A DNA stretch of 64,000 nucleotides, from NCBI RefSeq assembly GCF_002954765.1, contig NZ_MTPW01000001.1, positions 2,555,501 to 2,619,500 of the forward strand, read 5' to 3'. Positions 17,777 through 26,776 of this stretch are shown here, in pieces (the first letter of the stretch is position 1; each line of letters starts with the position of its first letter). Source of the DNA: Nonlabens arenilitoris (GTDB taxonomy: Bacteria > Bacteroidota > Bacteroidia > Flavobacteriales > Flavobacteriaceae). The translations under genes and the position numbers were made by a program. The notes under the pieces are model-generated. The model ran no database searches and had not been told where the DNA came from. It saw only the letters and a program-made list of their open reading frames with translations.

Positions 17777-18433
17777 TTAGAAATAACTCAACATTTTCAT
17801 GATAAGAACTATGGGAGCTATAATGACACCTATATAGAAGATTCTCTTACCGTGTTTTTTATCTTTTAATGAGTAGGAATCAACTTTTTGACCATTGGGC
17901 AAAGTCTTCTTTGATGTCCATAAAAAATAACCGATGATTAAACCTAAAAAGCCACCTAGGATAGAAAAAATATAACCGGCAATAATCCATGCCTGTTGAT
18001 TATCATCGGGTTTTGCTAGTTCTTCTAATCGTTGTTTTTTTAAAGAAATGAGCAACTCTTTGTCTATAGATTTCCCACGTTCTTTCAATAACTTTTGAGC
18101 TAGTGTGTAATCTAGACTGCTCCATTCATCAGATTTTAATAGTACATCATACAGTTCTTCATCCGTAAAGTCAAAGAGATAATAGTCTTTCTCAATTTCA
18201 TCGAGCACAGCGTTTGAATGTTGTTCTAGAATATCTTCAGCCTTGTTAAAATCGGCTTCATTGATACGCAATTCTATTTTATGTTGTAGGGTACTGCCTG
18301 AAAATGTGACGTCTACTGGCGGTACATTATCATCGAGAACGACATCTATATTATTGTTTTCTAATAATTCTTTTATTTCTAGTGCTAGTTCTAAAGTTGG
18401 AAATCTTCTAAATATTGAATATTCTTCTTGCAT
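17777..18433 (-). CDS. DUF2007-type protein with two membrane helices
   Basis: The 218-residue protein starts with a DUF2007-like domain (SIFRRFPTLELALEIKELLE, VTFSGSTLQHKIELRINEADFNKAEDIL, about 1-80). This ferredoxin-like fold resembles the PII-like signalling fold. A charged helical linker follows, then two hydrophobic helices (WIIAGYIFSILGGFLGLIIGYFLW and IFYIGVIIAPIVLIMKML). It probably sits in the inner membrane with the DUF2007 domain inside. Function is unknown. The palindrome at 18455 lies just upstream of its start. Confidence 0.65.
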   Translation of the reverse strand: MQEEYSIFRRFPTLELALEIKELLENNNIDVVLDDNVPPVDVTFSGSTLQHKIELRINEADFNKAEDILEQHSNAVLDEIEKDYYLFDFTDEELYDVLLKSDEWSSLDYTLAQKLLKERGKSIDKELLISLKKQRLEELAKPDDNQQAWIIAGYIFSILGGFLGLIIGYFLWTSKKTLPNGQKVDSYSLKDKKHGKRIFYIGVIIAPIVLIMKMLSYF

Positions 18434-18454
18434 ATGGTTAGGTTGTTAAGAGTC

Positions 18455-18470
18455 CGCTTTCGCGAAAGCG
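18455..18470. repeat. 16-bp palindrome, intergenic
   Basis: Exact consensus copy 22 bases upstream of the DUF2007 gene start and next to the terminator of the DUF3857 gene. Confidence 0.95.
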
Positions 18471-18483
18471 TATTTTAAATAAA

Positions 18484-18511
18484 AAAGAGGTTATGATATC
18501 ATAACCTCTTT
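18484..18511. terminator. Perfect 28-base palindrome, terminator of the DUF3857 gene
   Basis: Two 14-base arms (left arm AAAGAGGTTATGAT) meet with no spacer and carry A and T tracts at the ends. It lies 24 bases after the stop of the 18535-22296 gene. With no unpaired loop, the outer pairs would form the hairpin. Confidence 0.75.
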
Positions 18512-18534
18512 CATAAAGTAAAACAGAGATATCC

Positions 18535-21500
18535 TTATTTGTAAGCTAAGTATTGTTCTCTAGTCTCGATTACAGATTTTACAAAGTTCTTAAAATCTGC
18601 ATATTCTGAAGCTTTGATAACTTCTAAGCTAGGTTTAGATACAATTTTAACCTCTATCTTATTAGGTGCTAGTTCTTTATAGGTGATTGTATAACTATGT
18701 TTTTTATAGCTTAGCGATTTACTCTCTGGAACTTCAATAAACTTTTTACCGTCTTCTAACTCAATGGTGATAGATTCAGTATAAGAAGATGTGTCTTCAT
18801 AATCACGATATAGAATGTCGTGCTTGCGTTCATCCTCGGCAATTATACTTTGTGTATATGGAACAGAGAATAGTGGTAATTGAAAGGTTTTCATTTTACC
18901 GATGGATCCTGGTTTAGATAATAAATTAAGTTCTGTTTCAACCTCAATACCATCTGATTTATGATCATATGTTGCTTTAACGATCTTATCTACATCAAAT
19001 GTGGTCGTAGATCTATTTTCTAAGAATGATTTTAAATTGTCCTTTTTTAGCTCTTCATTTTCCTCATCTGCTAGACTACGTAAGTATGATGAAGTACTTG
19101 CTTTAAGATTGGTAGTCAGTTTTGCTTTAAAGGCATCTTCTTTAACCGTTATATAAGCTGTAGTGTTATATTGACTAGGTGCTGTTGCCGCATCTTGTAG
19201 GATGAATAAATCATTAGTCATCTTATCATTTTTATCATATGGTATTTCTAGACCTATCGCATGATTTAATGATCCAGGAACTGATTTATAAGGTAAATAT
19301 TTATCTGTTAATTCTAGAAACTGTTCTTGCCCATCTATTTTAGTTTTGACGATACAGTGATTAAAATCTCTAGATGGAAGTTTTAAAGCATTCTCTCCAT
19401 AGTCTGATGTAAGTATTAAAACTAGATTTGCGTCTAGATCACTCATAGAAGCTAATGTTACAAATAGGGTAGAGAAGTCTTTACAGTCTCCTAGTTTAGA
19501 TTTTATCGTTTTAGATGGCTTTTGTGGAACATAGCCACTTTGCTTAAAGCTTACATAACTGTATGTAAATTCATCTGTGATATAGTCATAAATAGCTTTT
19601 GCTTTTTCGTCATCTGATTTACCTTCATGCCCGTTAGGGAATATGGTATTATAAGCAGTAGTAACTTCGTCTTCTATTTCTATCTGACTGCGCACTAAAT
19701 CAGAATACCATTCTGATATATCTTTCCAGTCTTTTAACGTACTGATATGGATATGCTCTGTCTGATCTACTAGGTTTTTCATGTAGTCTTCTGCTAGTGT
19801 GATTGCAGCTACATCTTTAATACTCCATTCATAAGTCTGCATTCCATCAGTCTTATATTTTTTTACTGGGATCTCTCCATTGACAACCTCGTGGTATAGT
19901 GGTCTATTACTTTCTGAAATAACTCTTAAGTGATATTGCTTTATAGGGTGATATCCTTTTACATTATATACATTATCATAGTCTTTATAAAATCTTCCGT
20001 ACGTGTAGTACTCTGTTTCATAATCTAGGTAAACGATATCACCTATTTCTAGATTATTAAAGACCATGCTAGAACCACTGCGTTCTGCTGGTTCAATACT
20101 TTTATCCTTTTTAACGATTTCTGATTTAGTTATTGTGTAATTACCTCCTAAACCTAGATTGTATTCTTTAATTGATTCTATACCGTTAAGTGTGGTTACT
20201 TCATAAATCATAGTACCGTGATAACGTACACCACCACGACTATATAGCATTAAATTATTTTCTTCTAATAAAATATTGAGGCCATAGTTATTCTCCATGC
20301 CACTATCACGATTTTTCTCAATGTATTTGTAATGATCTTTAGTCTTTATTTTTTCCATAGGATCTGTAATCCCTTTAAGATCATATACTTTGCGACGTAA
20401 GGATAGGTCTGATAAACTACGTTCTAATTTTTCTTCATACCATTTAATGGCTTCTTTCTTATTCTCTAACTTTAAGTAAGTATCACCCATTAATGTACGT
20501 AGTCTTAAGGCGTCTGGGTAATTTTTCAATCCTTTATTGATCAGCTTTAAAGACTCATCATACTTCTTATTTTCATTATATACATAAACCATTCTTTGTA
20601 AATAATTGTTATAAAAGTCATATCTCAACAGATTGGTTTTCATTATGTCTTCCCATTCTTGCTTGCGGTTTTCTCTACTATAAATGCCTGCTAAATTATT
20701 AATGATGTACCATGAGTGATATTTTTTATGCGCATCAGTTAAGATTTGCTCATATCGCTTTTCATCATTTAAAATAGAGTTATAGAATCCAGCATAGGTA
20801 GCCAGACCTTTTATTGTGGTTCTTTCATCTTTAACAAGTCTATCTAGAATCTTTTCAGCTTGTTTTTCTTCTTCATTACGCAGTGCAATGAATAAATCAC
20901 ACATTTCATCTATAGTATTAAGGTTAGTCGCACCTTGAATAGCTGTCATTTTTTTTCTGAATTCTTGTTGATCCAGATTCATAAGCTTATCTGTGTCAGC
21001 AAATTCTAATATTAATGATTGATAATAATCTGGATCATTCTTCATTAAATTCTCCATGACTTTAAGAGCTTCATCACCTTGATCACTTTCAGTATAAGCA
21101 TTCATCAACATGGTGTTTAGTAAAGAGCTTTGTGGGTTTTTCTTTAATTGTTCTTTTACTAAGTTGATTGTTTCTTTATATCGTGCATTGTGTTGTAAAC
21201 TATGGTATAAACCATAGAAACTTAAGAAGTCGTCTGGATTATCATTCAGTTTATTTCTAAAAAATGCCTCCATAGGATGTTCTAAGGCTATGGCATTAAC
21301 ACTTGCTGTCGTTCCTTTAGTGTAAGATTTTTTACTGAGGTCATTGCCTAGGTTAAGTAGTTTACCATCCGTGTCCATAAATCTTGCAATGTAGTAAGGT
21401 GTACCACTAGAGGCAGATTTAATTAAAATTCTATTAGTTCCTGCGTTAAGTGTTACTTCTATTTGATGAGCATCAAGTTCAGTGCGCACGTCTTCTTTAT

Positions 21501-22296
21501 CTTCTAATATTTCAACATCATTTAAGAATACCTTAATGATACCGCCACGACCTAGATGTAAAACAGCTCTTTGTTCTTTATCTGACTGAATAAATGTTTG
21601 CGCATAGTTTATTTTATTTCCATATTCATCATGATTGATAAAGTCTTTATAAGGGCTCAATGGATTATCTGGTGCGACATACCAGTTTACAATTCCGTTA
21701 CCATTGGTATCAAAGCCTTTTACAGCAGTAGCCTTGTTTTCTGGAGCATAAGTAATGTTTAGTCCACTATCATTTAAGTTTTCAAAAGGTCCTACTAGTT
21801 CCCAGTTCTCAATGTTTTTAATAGATGCAACCAGTTGTTTTTGCTTATCAAAATCTCTTGAAACCTCTGCATGAATGCTTTGCATATATGAATATGCATC
21901 TTTAAGGCTTGCATTTTTGAGCTGCGGCGTTTCAATTTCTGCTAGTCTTCTCAATTCTAGAGGTGCAAATCCTTGTGATTCATAATCTGAAAAAAGAAAG
22001 GTCTCATGCCACGAGGCAAATAAATAAGGCTCAAAATCTGCTTTATTGAGTAGGCCTTCTAAATAATTATAGTCATTTGCTATTTCTCCATTTTCCTTAA
22101 GAACAATTTGTTTTAAGTAGTAATTCTCTACATTACTTTGATCTAGTTTTTCTACTAGTTTAAGGGCATCAGCTCGTTCATTGTTGAGTAATAGATTGAT
22201 AACCTTTTCTGATTTTTGAGCACTTAATTGAGTTGAAAATCCTAATAGAAATACAACCATTAAGGATTTAAGCACAGTCATTTTATTTTTCTGCAT
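18535..22296 (-). CDS. Large exported protein with TPR-like repeats, DUF3857 and transglutaminase domains
   Basis: The 1253-residue product starts with a signal peptide (after MQKNK, MTVLKSLMVVFLLGFSTQLSAQ). Helical TPR-type repeats cover roughly 380-640 (ETINLVKEQLKKNPQSSLLN, DEALKVMENLMKNDPDYYQS, KYDESLKLINKGLKNYPDAL). A DUF3857 beta domain covers about 660-830. A transglutaminase-like core contains KLGDCKDFSTLFVTLA (C), FNHCIVKTK (H) and FLELTDKYLPY (D), a complete Cys-His-Asp set. A final DUF3858-like beta domain lies at the C-terminus. Proteins of this layout are common next to outer-membrane systems in Bacteroidetes, but their reaction is unproven. It appears to be transcribed alone. 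Confidence 0.85.
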   Translation of the reverse strand: MQKNKMTVLKSLMVVFLLGFSTQLSAQKSEKVINLLLNNERADALKLVEKLDQSNVENYYLKQIVLKENGEIANDYNYLEGLLNKADFEPYLFASWHETFLFSDYESQGFAPLELRRLAEIETPQLKNASLKDAYSYMQSIHAEVSRDFDKQKQLVASIKNIENWELVGPFENLNDSGLNITYAPENKATAVKGFDTNGNGIVNWYVAPDNPLSPYKDFINHDEYGNKINYAQTFIQSDKEQRAVLHLGRGGIIKVFLNDVEILEDKEDVRTELDAHQIEVTLNAGTNRILIKSASSGTPYYIARFMDTDGKLLNLGNDLSKKSYTKGTTASVNAIALEHPMEAFFRNKLNDNPDDFLSFYGLYHSLQHNARYKETINLVKEQLKKNPQSSLLNTMLMNAYTESDQGDEALKVMENLMKNDPDYYQSLILEFADTDKLMNLDQQEFRKKMTAIQGATNLNTIDEMCDLFIALRNEEEKQAEKILDRLVKDERTTIKGLATYAGFYNSILNDEKRYEQILTDAHKKYHSWYIINNLAGIYSRENRKQEWEDIMKTNLLRYDFYNNYLQRMVYVYNENKKYDESLKLINKGLKNYPDALRLRTLMGDTYLKLENKKEAIKWYEEKLERSLSDLSLRRKVYDLKGITDPMEKIKTKDHYKYIEKNRDSGMENNYGLNILLEENNLMLYSRGGVRYHGTMIYEVTTLNGIESIKEYNLGLGGNYTITKSEIVKKDKSIEPAERSGSSMVFNNLEIGDIVYLDYETEYYTYGRFYKDYDNVYNVKGYHPIKQYHLRVISESNRPLYHEVVNGEIPVKKYKTDGMQTYEWSIKDVAAITLAEDYMKNLVDQTEHIHISTLKDWKDISEWYSDLVRSQIEIEDEVTTAYNTIFPNGHEGKSDDEKAKAIYDYITDEFTYSYVSFKQSGYVPQKPSKTIKSKLGDCKDFSTLFVTLASMSDLDANLVLILTSDYGENALKLPSRDFNHCIVKTKIDGQEQFLELTDKYLPYKSVPGSLNHAIGLEIPYDKNDKMTNDLFILQDAATAPSQYNTTAYITVKEDAFKAKLTTNLKASTSSYLRSLADEENEELKKDNLKSFLENRSTTTFDVDKIVKATYDHKSDGIEVETELNLLSKPGSIGKMKTFQLPLFSVPYTQSIIAEDERKHDILYRDYEDTSSYTESITIELEDGKKFIEVPESKSLSYKKHSYTITYKELAPNKIEVKIVSKPSLEVIKASEYADFKNFVKSVIETREQYLAYK

Positions 22297-22438
22297 TAGT
22301 TATTGGTTAGTCGTTAATATTGTCGCCTACAATATAGCTCATTATCTTAATTAACAAAAGGTCCTTGAAAGAAGATTTTTACAAAACATTATTAAAAGTG
22401 TTAAGGTTTTTTACCTTTACCGTTCATAATAAATAAAC

Positions 22439-23038
22439 ATGTCAGACTTACTTAAACAATTAGAAGATCGATCAGGTAATAGCTGTGAACTTTGCAGCGC
22501 AACAGATACACTAGAGCAAAAAGTGGAACTTGCAGTTTATGAGGTGCCAGAATCTCCTAAAAACGTAAAAGAAATTGCCATTTTAGCATGTAAAACCTGT
22601 CGCGAGCAGTTAGAGGACAGTAGTAAGGTAGATGTCAATCACTGGCGTGCACTTAATGATTCAATGTGGAGTACAGTACCAGCAGTACAAGTTGTAGTTT
22701 ATAGAATGTTAGATCAATTAAAGGCAGAAGGCTGGCCTCAAGATTTACTAGACATGATGTATATGGAAGAAGAAACAAAAGCCTGGGCTGAAGATGGGAT
22801 TCAACGTGGTCCACAAATCATTCATAGAGATGTCAATGGCAACATTTTAAAAAGAGGTGACAGCGTTGTAATAATTAAAGATCTAGATGTAAAAGGATCG
22901 AGTCTAGTGGCAAAACGTGGTACTGCCGTACGTAATATATCATTAGTACATGATAATGCAGACCAAATTGAAGGTCGTGTAGGACCTACACAAGTTGTGC
23001 TATTAACTCAATACGTAAAGAAAACATCTGGCGAATAA
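22439..23038 (+). CDS. PhnA-domain zinc-ribbon protein
   Basis: The 199-residue cytoplasmic protein has a zinc ribbon at its N-terminus (NSCELCSAT and ACKTCREQL, two CxxC pairs). A central helical segment follows, and the C-terminal PhnA domain is seen at about 130-199 (RDVNGNILKRGDSVVIIKDL, SLVAKRGTAVRNISLVHDN, IEGRV). PhnA was named after a phosphonate operon, but in most genomes, as here, no phosphonate genes are near, and its role remains unclear. A promoter-like TACCTTTA lies about 25 bases before the ATG. Confidence 0.8.
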   Translation: MSDLLKQLEDRSGNSCELCSATDTLEQKVELAVYEVPESPKNVKEIAILACKTCREQLEDSSKVDVNHWRALNDSMWSTVPAVQVVVYRMLDQLKAEGWPQDLLDMMYMEEETKAWAEDGIQRGPQIIHRDVNGNILKRGDSVVIIKDLDVKGSSLVAKRGTAVRNISLVHDNADQIEGRVGPTQVVLLTQYVKKTSGE

Positions 23039-23085
23039 TTAAAACATATGCTCTGAAGAAATTACATTTCAAATCGGTAGAGATA

Positions 23086-24768
23086 CTAAAATGAATACTT
23101 TTTTCTTCTCATATAATTAAATACTAAACCGAATATGGCAACCGCAACTAGTGGTAATAAAACATTAATCAATTGCCATTTTGTACGTTCATCATAACTC
23201 TTTTTGAGATTTAAAAATGGAACCGTGATATTTTTACTACGCAATTGAATTAATCCAGTATCATCTAATAGGTAGTTTACGGTATTCATTAAAAATTCTT
23301 TATTTCCATAAAGAACACCAGTACGTATGTCATAACCTAGTTCTTGCGCTTTTCCCGCATCTATTTGATTTTTCATTACATCTCCATCAGCTATAAGAAC
23401 GATAGCGCTTTCTTTACCATTGTCAACGGTCTTAGTAATTTCAAATGGTTTTATTCTATTTTTATAAGCACTGGTAAAGCTACCTTCGGCGAGAACAGCT
23501 AGCGGTTTTTCACCTACCTTAGTCGCTAGAGGATCTATAGGTTGATCTAATTCTGAAAGAGAAATAGCTGCCGGTAATATTTTAATTTGTGTGTCAGGCG
23601 ATGTGCTTAATAATACGGTCTTTTTAATATTGTTTTTAAGGGTATCAATAGTTCCCGTGTATTCAAATTTTACTACTTCCAGATTTTTAGTAATAGGATT
23701 ATCGCTATCAGATTTTGAAATAGGGTAATATGGCCAGTCAAAAGCCTCATATTGCGTATTACGACCTTGACCAGTGGCTAGAGCAAGTCCACCAGCTCTT
23801 TCATCCTTTACGATTCCGTTATTAAGCCTTAACCCATATTTAAAAAGTAAATTATCTAGATTTAAATCTCTAGGCATTCCATAGCCTATCGATTGTGGAT
23901 TTGCAAGGCTATCATTTTCAAATATAATAGGATCTGCAGCTAGTAACATTTTTCCACCATTCATGATATATTGATCGATAATATAGTTTTTAGTCTCGCT
24001 AAAAGCAACAGTAGGTTTGGGTTCAATGATTAAATCAAATTTTTTAAGTTGATTTAAAACATCTACAGGAGTTACACTATCATTGTCCTTTACAAATTCG
24101 ATCCCAAAAGGTGCTACACGGTAGTATTGTTGTAAGGTCTTAATAAAATCCCTGATTTGTAAATCACTTAATTCACCACTATCTCTTAAAACAGCAATGG
24201 TTTTAGACTTTTCATTAATGACTTTACTCATTCCGTCTGCAAACTGATATTCTAGCTCTTGTATAGATGAGTTAACACGTTCCTCCATCGTGGCTCGAGC
24301 TACAGTCTTTAATAATGGAACTGCGGTAGTTTTACCATTATAAACCATAATAGCCCATGGAAACACCACTACTTTAGTGCTCTTTCCACCTTCCATGATA
24401 GTTGCCATAGCTGGTTTAATACCATACTGTGCCAGTCGCATAGTAATTTGCTCTACAGCTTCAATGCTCTCATCTTCAGTAGGGTTAACAAAATTAAATT
24501 TGATATTTTTATTTATCGCAGCATACTCTTCAAGTAGTTGCTGCGTTTCAGATTGTAGTTTACGGAACTCAGGTGGTAACTCACCATCTAAAAATACGTC
24601 TATAAGCATCGTGCTCTCAACACTTTCTGCAAGCTGCGTCGCAACAGGTGACAATGTGTAGCGTTGATCTTTAGTTAAATCAAAACGTTCATACCATTTA
24701 CTAGCTCCATAATTGATAAGAACCAGTGCTGCAATAATTACGATTAGGGATATAATTATTTTCTTCAT
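23086..24768 (-). CDS. gldG: Gliding motility ABC transporter component GldG
   Basis: The 560-residue protein has an N-terminal membrane helix (KKIIISLIVIIAALVLINYGAS), then KWYERFDLTKDQRYTLSPVA, the start seen in GldG/ABC-type gliding proteins. A long periplasmic region contains an ABC-type uncharacterised domain (LIDVFLDGELPPEFRKLQSE, GKMLLAADPI, VVLIADGDVMKNQ). A C-terminal helix ends in RRKKYSF. In Flavobacterium johnsoniae, GldA-GldF-GldG form an ABC transporter needed for gliding. It lies two bases after gldF; gldA is not in this window. Assignment rests on the opening, the length and the gldF neighbour. Confidence 0.9.
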   Translation of the reverse strand: MKKIIISLIVIIAALVLINYGASKWYERFDLTKDQRYTLSPVATQLAESVESTMLIDVFLDGELPPEFRKLQSETQQLLEEYAAINKNIKFNFVNPTEDESIEAVEQITMRLAQYGIKPAMATIMEGGKSTKVVVFPWAIMVYNGKTTAVPLLKTVARATMEERVNSSIQELEYQFADGMSKVINEKSKTIAVLRDSGELSDLQIRDFIKTLQQYYRVAPFGIEFVKDNDSVTPVDVLNQLKKFDLIIEPKPTVAFSETKNYIIDQYIMNGGKMLLAADPIIFENDSLANPQSIGYGMPRDLNLDNLLFKYGLRLNNGIVKDERAGGLALATGQGRNTQYEAFDWPYYPISKSDSDNPITKNLEVVKFEYTGTIDTLKNNIKKTVLLSTSPDTQIKILPAAISLSELDQPIDPLATKVGEKPLAVLAEGSFTSAYKNRIKPFEITKTVDNGKESAIVLIADGDVMKNQIDAGKAQELGYDIRTGVLYGNKEFLMNTVNYLLDDTGLIQLRSKNITVPFLNLKKSYDERTKWQLINVLLPLVAVAIFGLVFNYMRRKKYSF

Positions 24769-24770
24769 TC

Positions 24771-25496
24771 TTATTGCTTCTGGGTGATTATTTTAAGGCT
24801 CAATTCGCTTAAAGCGAAAAATAATACAGCAACACTTAAGAAATAGATCACATCTCTAGTATCTATAACGCCTCGTGCCATACTTTCATAATGATATTTT
24901 AAACCAAGAAAGGCTAGACTGTCATTATTAATTACGGTTGAGAATCCTTCAAAACCAAAATACATCACAAAGCATAAAACAGCGGCTAGTAAAAAGGCAA
25001 TGATTTGATTTGAGGTAACAGATGAACAAAAAATCCCTATACCTACATAACACAATACGAGCAGTAAAATACCTGCATAACTACCTATAGCGCTACCTAT
25101 ATCTAGATTGTTAACTGTTTCTCCTAGTTGCCCTATGGTAAACACATATAGCAACGTGGGAAGTAGTGCTATGATGATAAGCGTTACACCAGCGAGATAT
25201 TTACCAGCGATAATTTTCCTAAAGGAGATAGGTCGGGTAAAAATCATTTCTAATGTTCCCAGATTGCGTTCTATGGTAAAACTGCGCATCGTCACTGCTG
25301 GAATAAGAAATATGAACAACCATGGCGCTAATAAAAAAAACGGTGATAAATCTGCAAAACCATAATTAAGAATATTGAACTCACCATCAAAAACAAAAAG
25401 GAATAGACTTGTTACTAATAAAAATATGGCGATTACTAGATAACCTGTAATGCTAGAAAAATAGCTTCTTAATTCTTTTAAATAAATGGCTCTCAT
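24771..25496 (-). CDS. gldF: Gliding motility ABC transporter permease GldF
   Basis: The 241-residue membrane protein has six hydrophobic helices of the ABC-2 type. It opens MRAIYLKELRSYFSSITGYL and has RSFTIERNLGTLEMIFTRPISFRKIIAGKYLA, a conserved loop of this family. It is the permease partner of GldG and a GldA ATPase encoded elsewhere. The start overlaps the upstream monooxygenase-like gene by four bases, and gldG follows after two bases. All four genes from 26616 to 23086 therefore read as one operon. Confidence 0.9.
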   Translation of the reverse strand: MRAIYLKELRSYFSSITGYLVIAIFLLVTSLFLFVFDGEFNILNYGFADLSPFFLLAPWLFIFLIPAVTMRSFTIERNLGTLEMIFTRPISFRKIIAGKYLAGVTLIIIALLPTLLYVFTIGQLGETVNNLDIGSAIGSYAGILLLVLCYVGIGIFCSSVTSNQIIAFLLAAVLCFVMYFGFEGFSTVINNDSLAFLGLKYHYESMARGVIDTRDVIYFLSVAVLFFALSELSLKIITQKQ

Positions 25497-25789
25497 AAAA
25501 GACTATGTATTTTATTTAAAGAGTTGGCACTAGGTTTTTGGTCAAAAAGAGCCTTAGTCGCTGGCCATACTTCACTAAATAACGCAGAATGTCTATAATT
25601 ATTAAGCGCTTCTTCATTTTCCCAATAACTGTAGGTATAAAAACTACAGTAATCTTCTTTATCTTGATAGAGTTCTAATAAACTACAACCATCTTGAGCA
25701 CGTATTTGCTCTTTATGAGATTCAAACAATTTCTCAAATGCAGTGACAGCGTCTGGTCTAAAATGCATTCTTACGATACGTACTATCAT
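25493..25789 (-). CDS. Small ABM-fold protein (putative quinol monooxygenase)
   Basis: The 98-residue protein has the antibiotic-biosynthesis-monooxygenase ferredoxin-like fold: VRIVRMHFRPDAVTAFEKLFE, CSLLELYQDKEDYCSFYTYS, YWENEEALNNYRHSALFSEVW. Members are dimeric and act on quinones or heme, but many have no known substrate. It overlaps gldF by four bases and the SAM-hydrolase-like gene by four bases. Its place in the gliding operon is conserved-looking but unexplained. Confidence 0.78.
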   Translation of the reverse strand: MIVRIVRMHFRPDAVTAFEKLFESHKEQIRAQDGCSLLELYQDKEDYCSFYTYSYWENEEALNNYRHSALFSEVWPATKALFDQKPSANSLNKIHSLL

Positions 25790-26616
25790 GTCTCGTTAAA
25801 TTTTATATTGATAGGCGTGTTGTCCTTGAGTCCAAATAGACTGCTGGCACTACCTACAGTTATAGGGTTAGATTTATATGTAGCGATTTCAATATACCCA
25901 GAACTATTGAATATAACTATAGCCCTACCGTCTATATCACGTTTATAGTCTTCTTTATTAAAATCTATAAAACCAGAGTAATGGTCATAGATTTTAAAAT
26001 GTTTCTCACTACGTGCGGTAAGTGTAAAATCTCGACCTTTTCCAGTATTTTTAAAAAGCTCTCTAGTAATATTAGTAACCGCATTGCCGTAATTATCTAT
26101 ATAAATGACCTGTCCATTGATAGAATTACTAGCAACGGCAGGCTGCATACCAGATATGTTTTTTAATTTCTCAATAGGCTTACCTATGACTTCTAGAGTT
26201 CCGCCACGAGCGATGTGACATGCCGTTTGTACAAAAGCATCCATAACGGTAAAGTTAGAAGTAATGCGATCGTGAATATTAATTTCGACTATTTTATCTG
26301 CATTAAACTTTGCAGTTAATAAACACATAATCCCATTATCTGCACAGACAAAATAATGTCCGTCCATATAAACCGCTACATGTTTATTGTCCGGTGTATG
26401 TTCAGCATCAACACCTATGATATGTATCGTTCCTTTAGGGAACGTATAATAGGCATTTTTGATAATATATGCTGCTTCAGCAATGTGAAAAGGTGTTACT
26501 AAGTGTGAAATATCAACAATATTCACATCTGGCAACTCACTAAAGATTGCCCCTTTAACCGCGCCTACATAGGGATCTTTTAATCCAAAATCTGTGGTCA
26601 ATGTGATTATAGGCAT
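25786..26616 (-). CDS. SAM hydroxide adenosyltransferase family (DUF62)
   Basis: The 276-residue protein begins MPIITLTTDFGLKDPYVGAVKG, the nucleotide-binding start of the DUF62 family. It continues with VNIVDISHLVTPFHIAEAAYII, GVDAEHTPDNKHVAVYMDG and FVCADNGIMCLL. A C-terminal beta domain contains GQVIYIDNYGNAVTNI. Characterised members hydrolyse S-adenosylmethionine to adenosine and methionine, and relatives are fluorinases and chlorinases. It heads the operon with gldF and gldG, and is divergent from phoH. I see no sign that it is a halogenase, and active-site residues cannot be tested without alignment. Confidence 0.85.
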   Translation of the reverse strand: MPIITLTTDFGLKDPYVGAVKGAIFSELPDVNIVDISHLVTPFHIAEAAYIIKNAYYTFPKGTIHIIGVDAEHTPDNKHVAVYMDGHYFVCADNGIMCLLTAKFNADKIVEINIHDRITSNFTVMDAFVQTACHIARGGTLEVIGKPIEKLKNISGMQPAVASNSINGQVIYIDNYGNAVTNITRELFKNTGKGRDFTLTARSEKHFKIYDHYSGFIDFNKEDYKRDIDGRAIVIFNSSGYIEIATYKSNPITVGSASSLFGLKDNTPINIKFNET

Positions 26617-26776
26617 AAAGGTGCTGGAAAGTTGTTAATTAAATAAGGATTAAAATTTTGTTACTATTGCGGTTTTCCTATTACAATTCTTTAAATTGTT
26701 ACAAGTTTTGCAAAAGTTACAAGCTCAAGCAAAATTAAAAAATAATAAACGCAATCATTCATATAATCACACGCTT

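Noticed and set aside
18484..18511. Perfect 28-base palindrome as a regulatory operator
   Set aside because: It lies just after the stop of the DUF3857 gene with A and T ends, so a terminator is the simpler reading.
25694..25948. Plus-strand frames within the gldFG operon and SAM-hydrolase genes
   Set aside because: They are antisense shadows of well-supported minus-strand genes.
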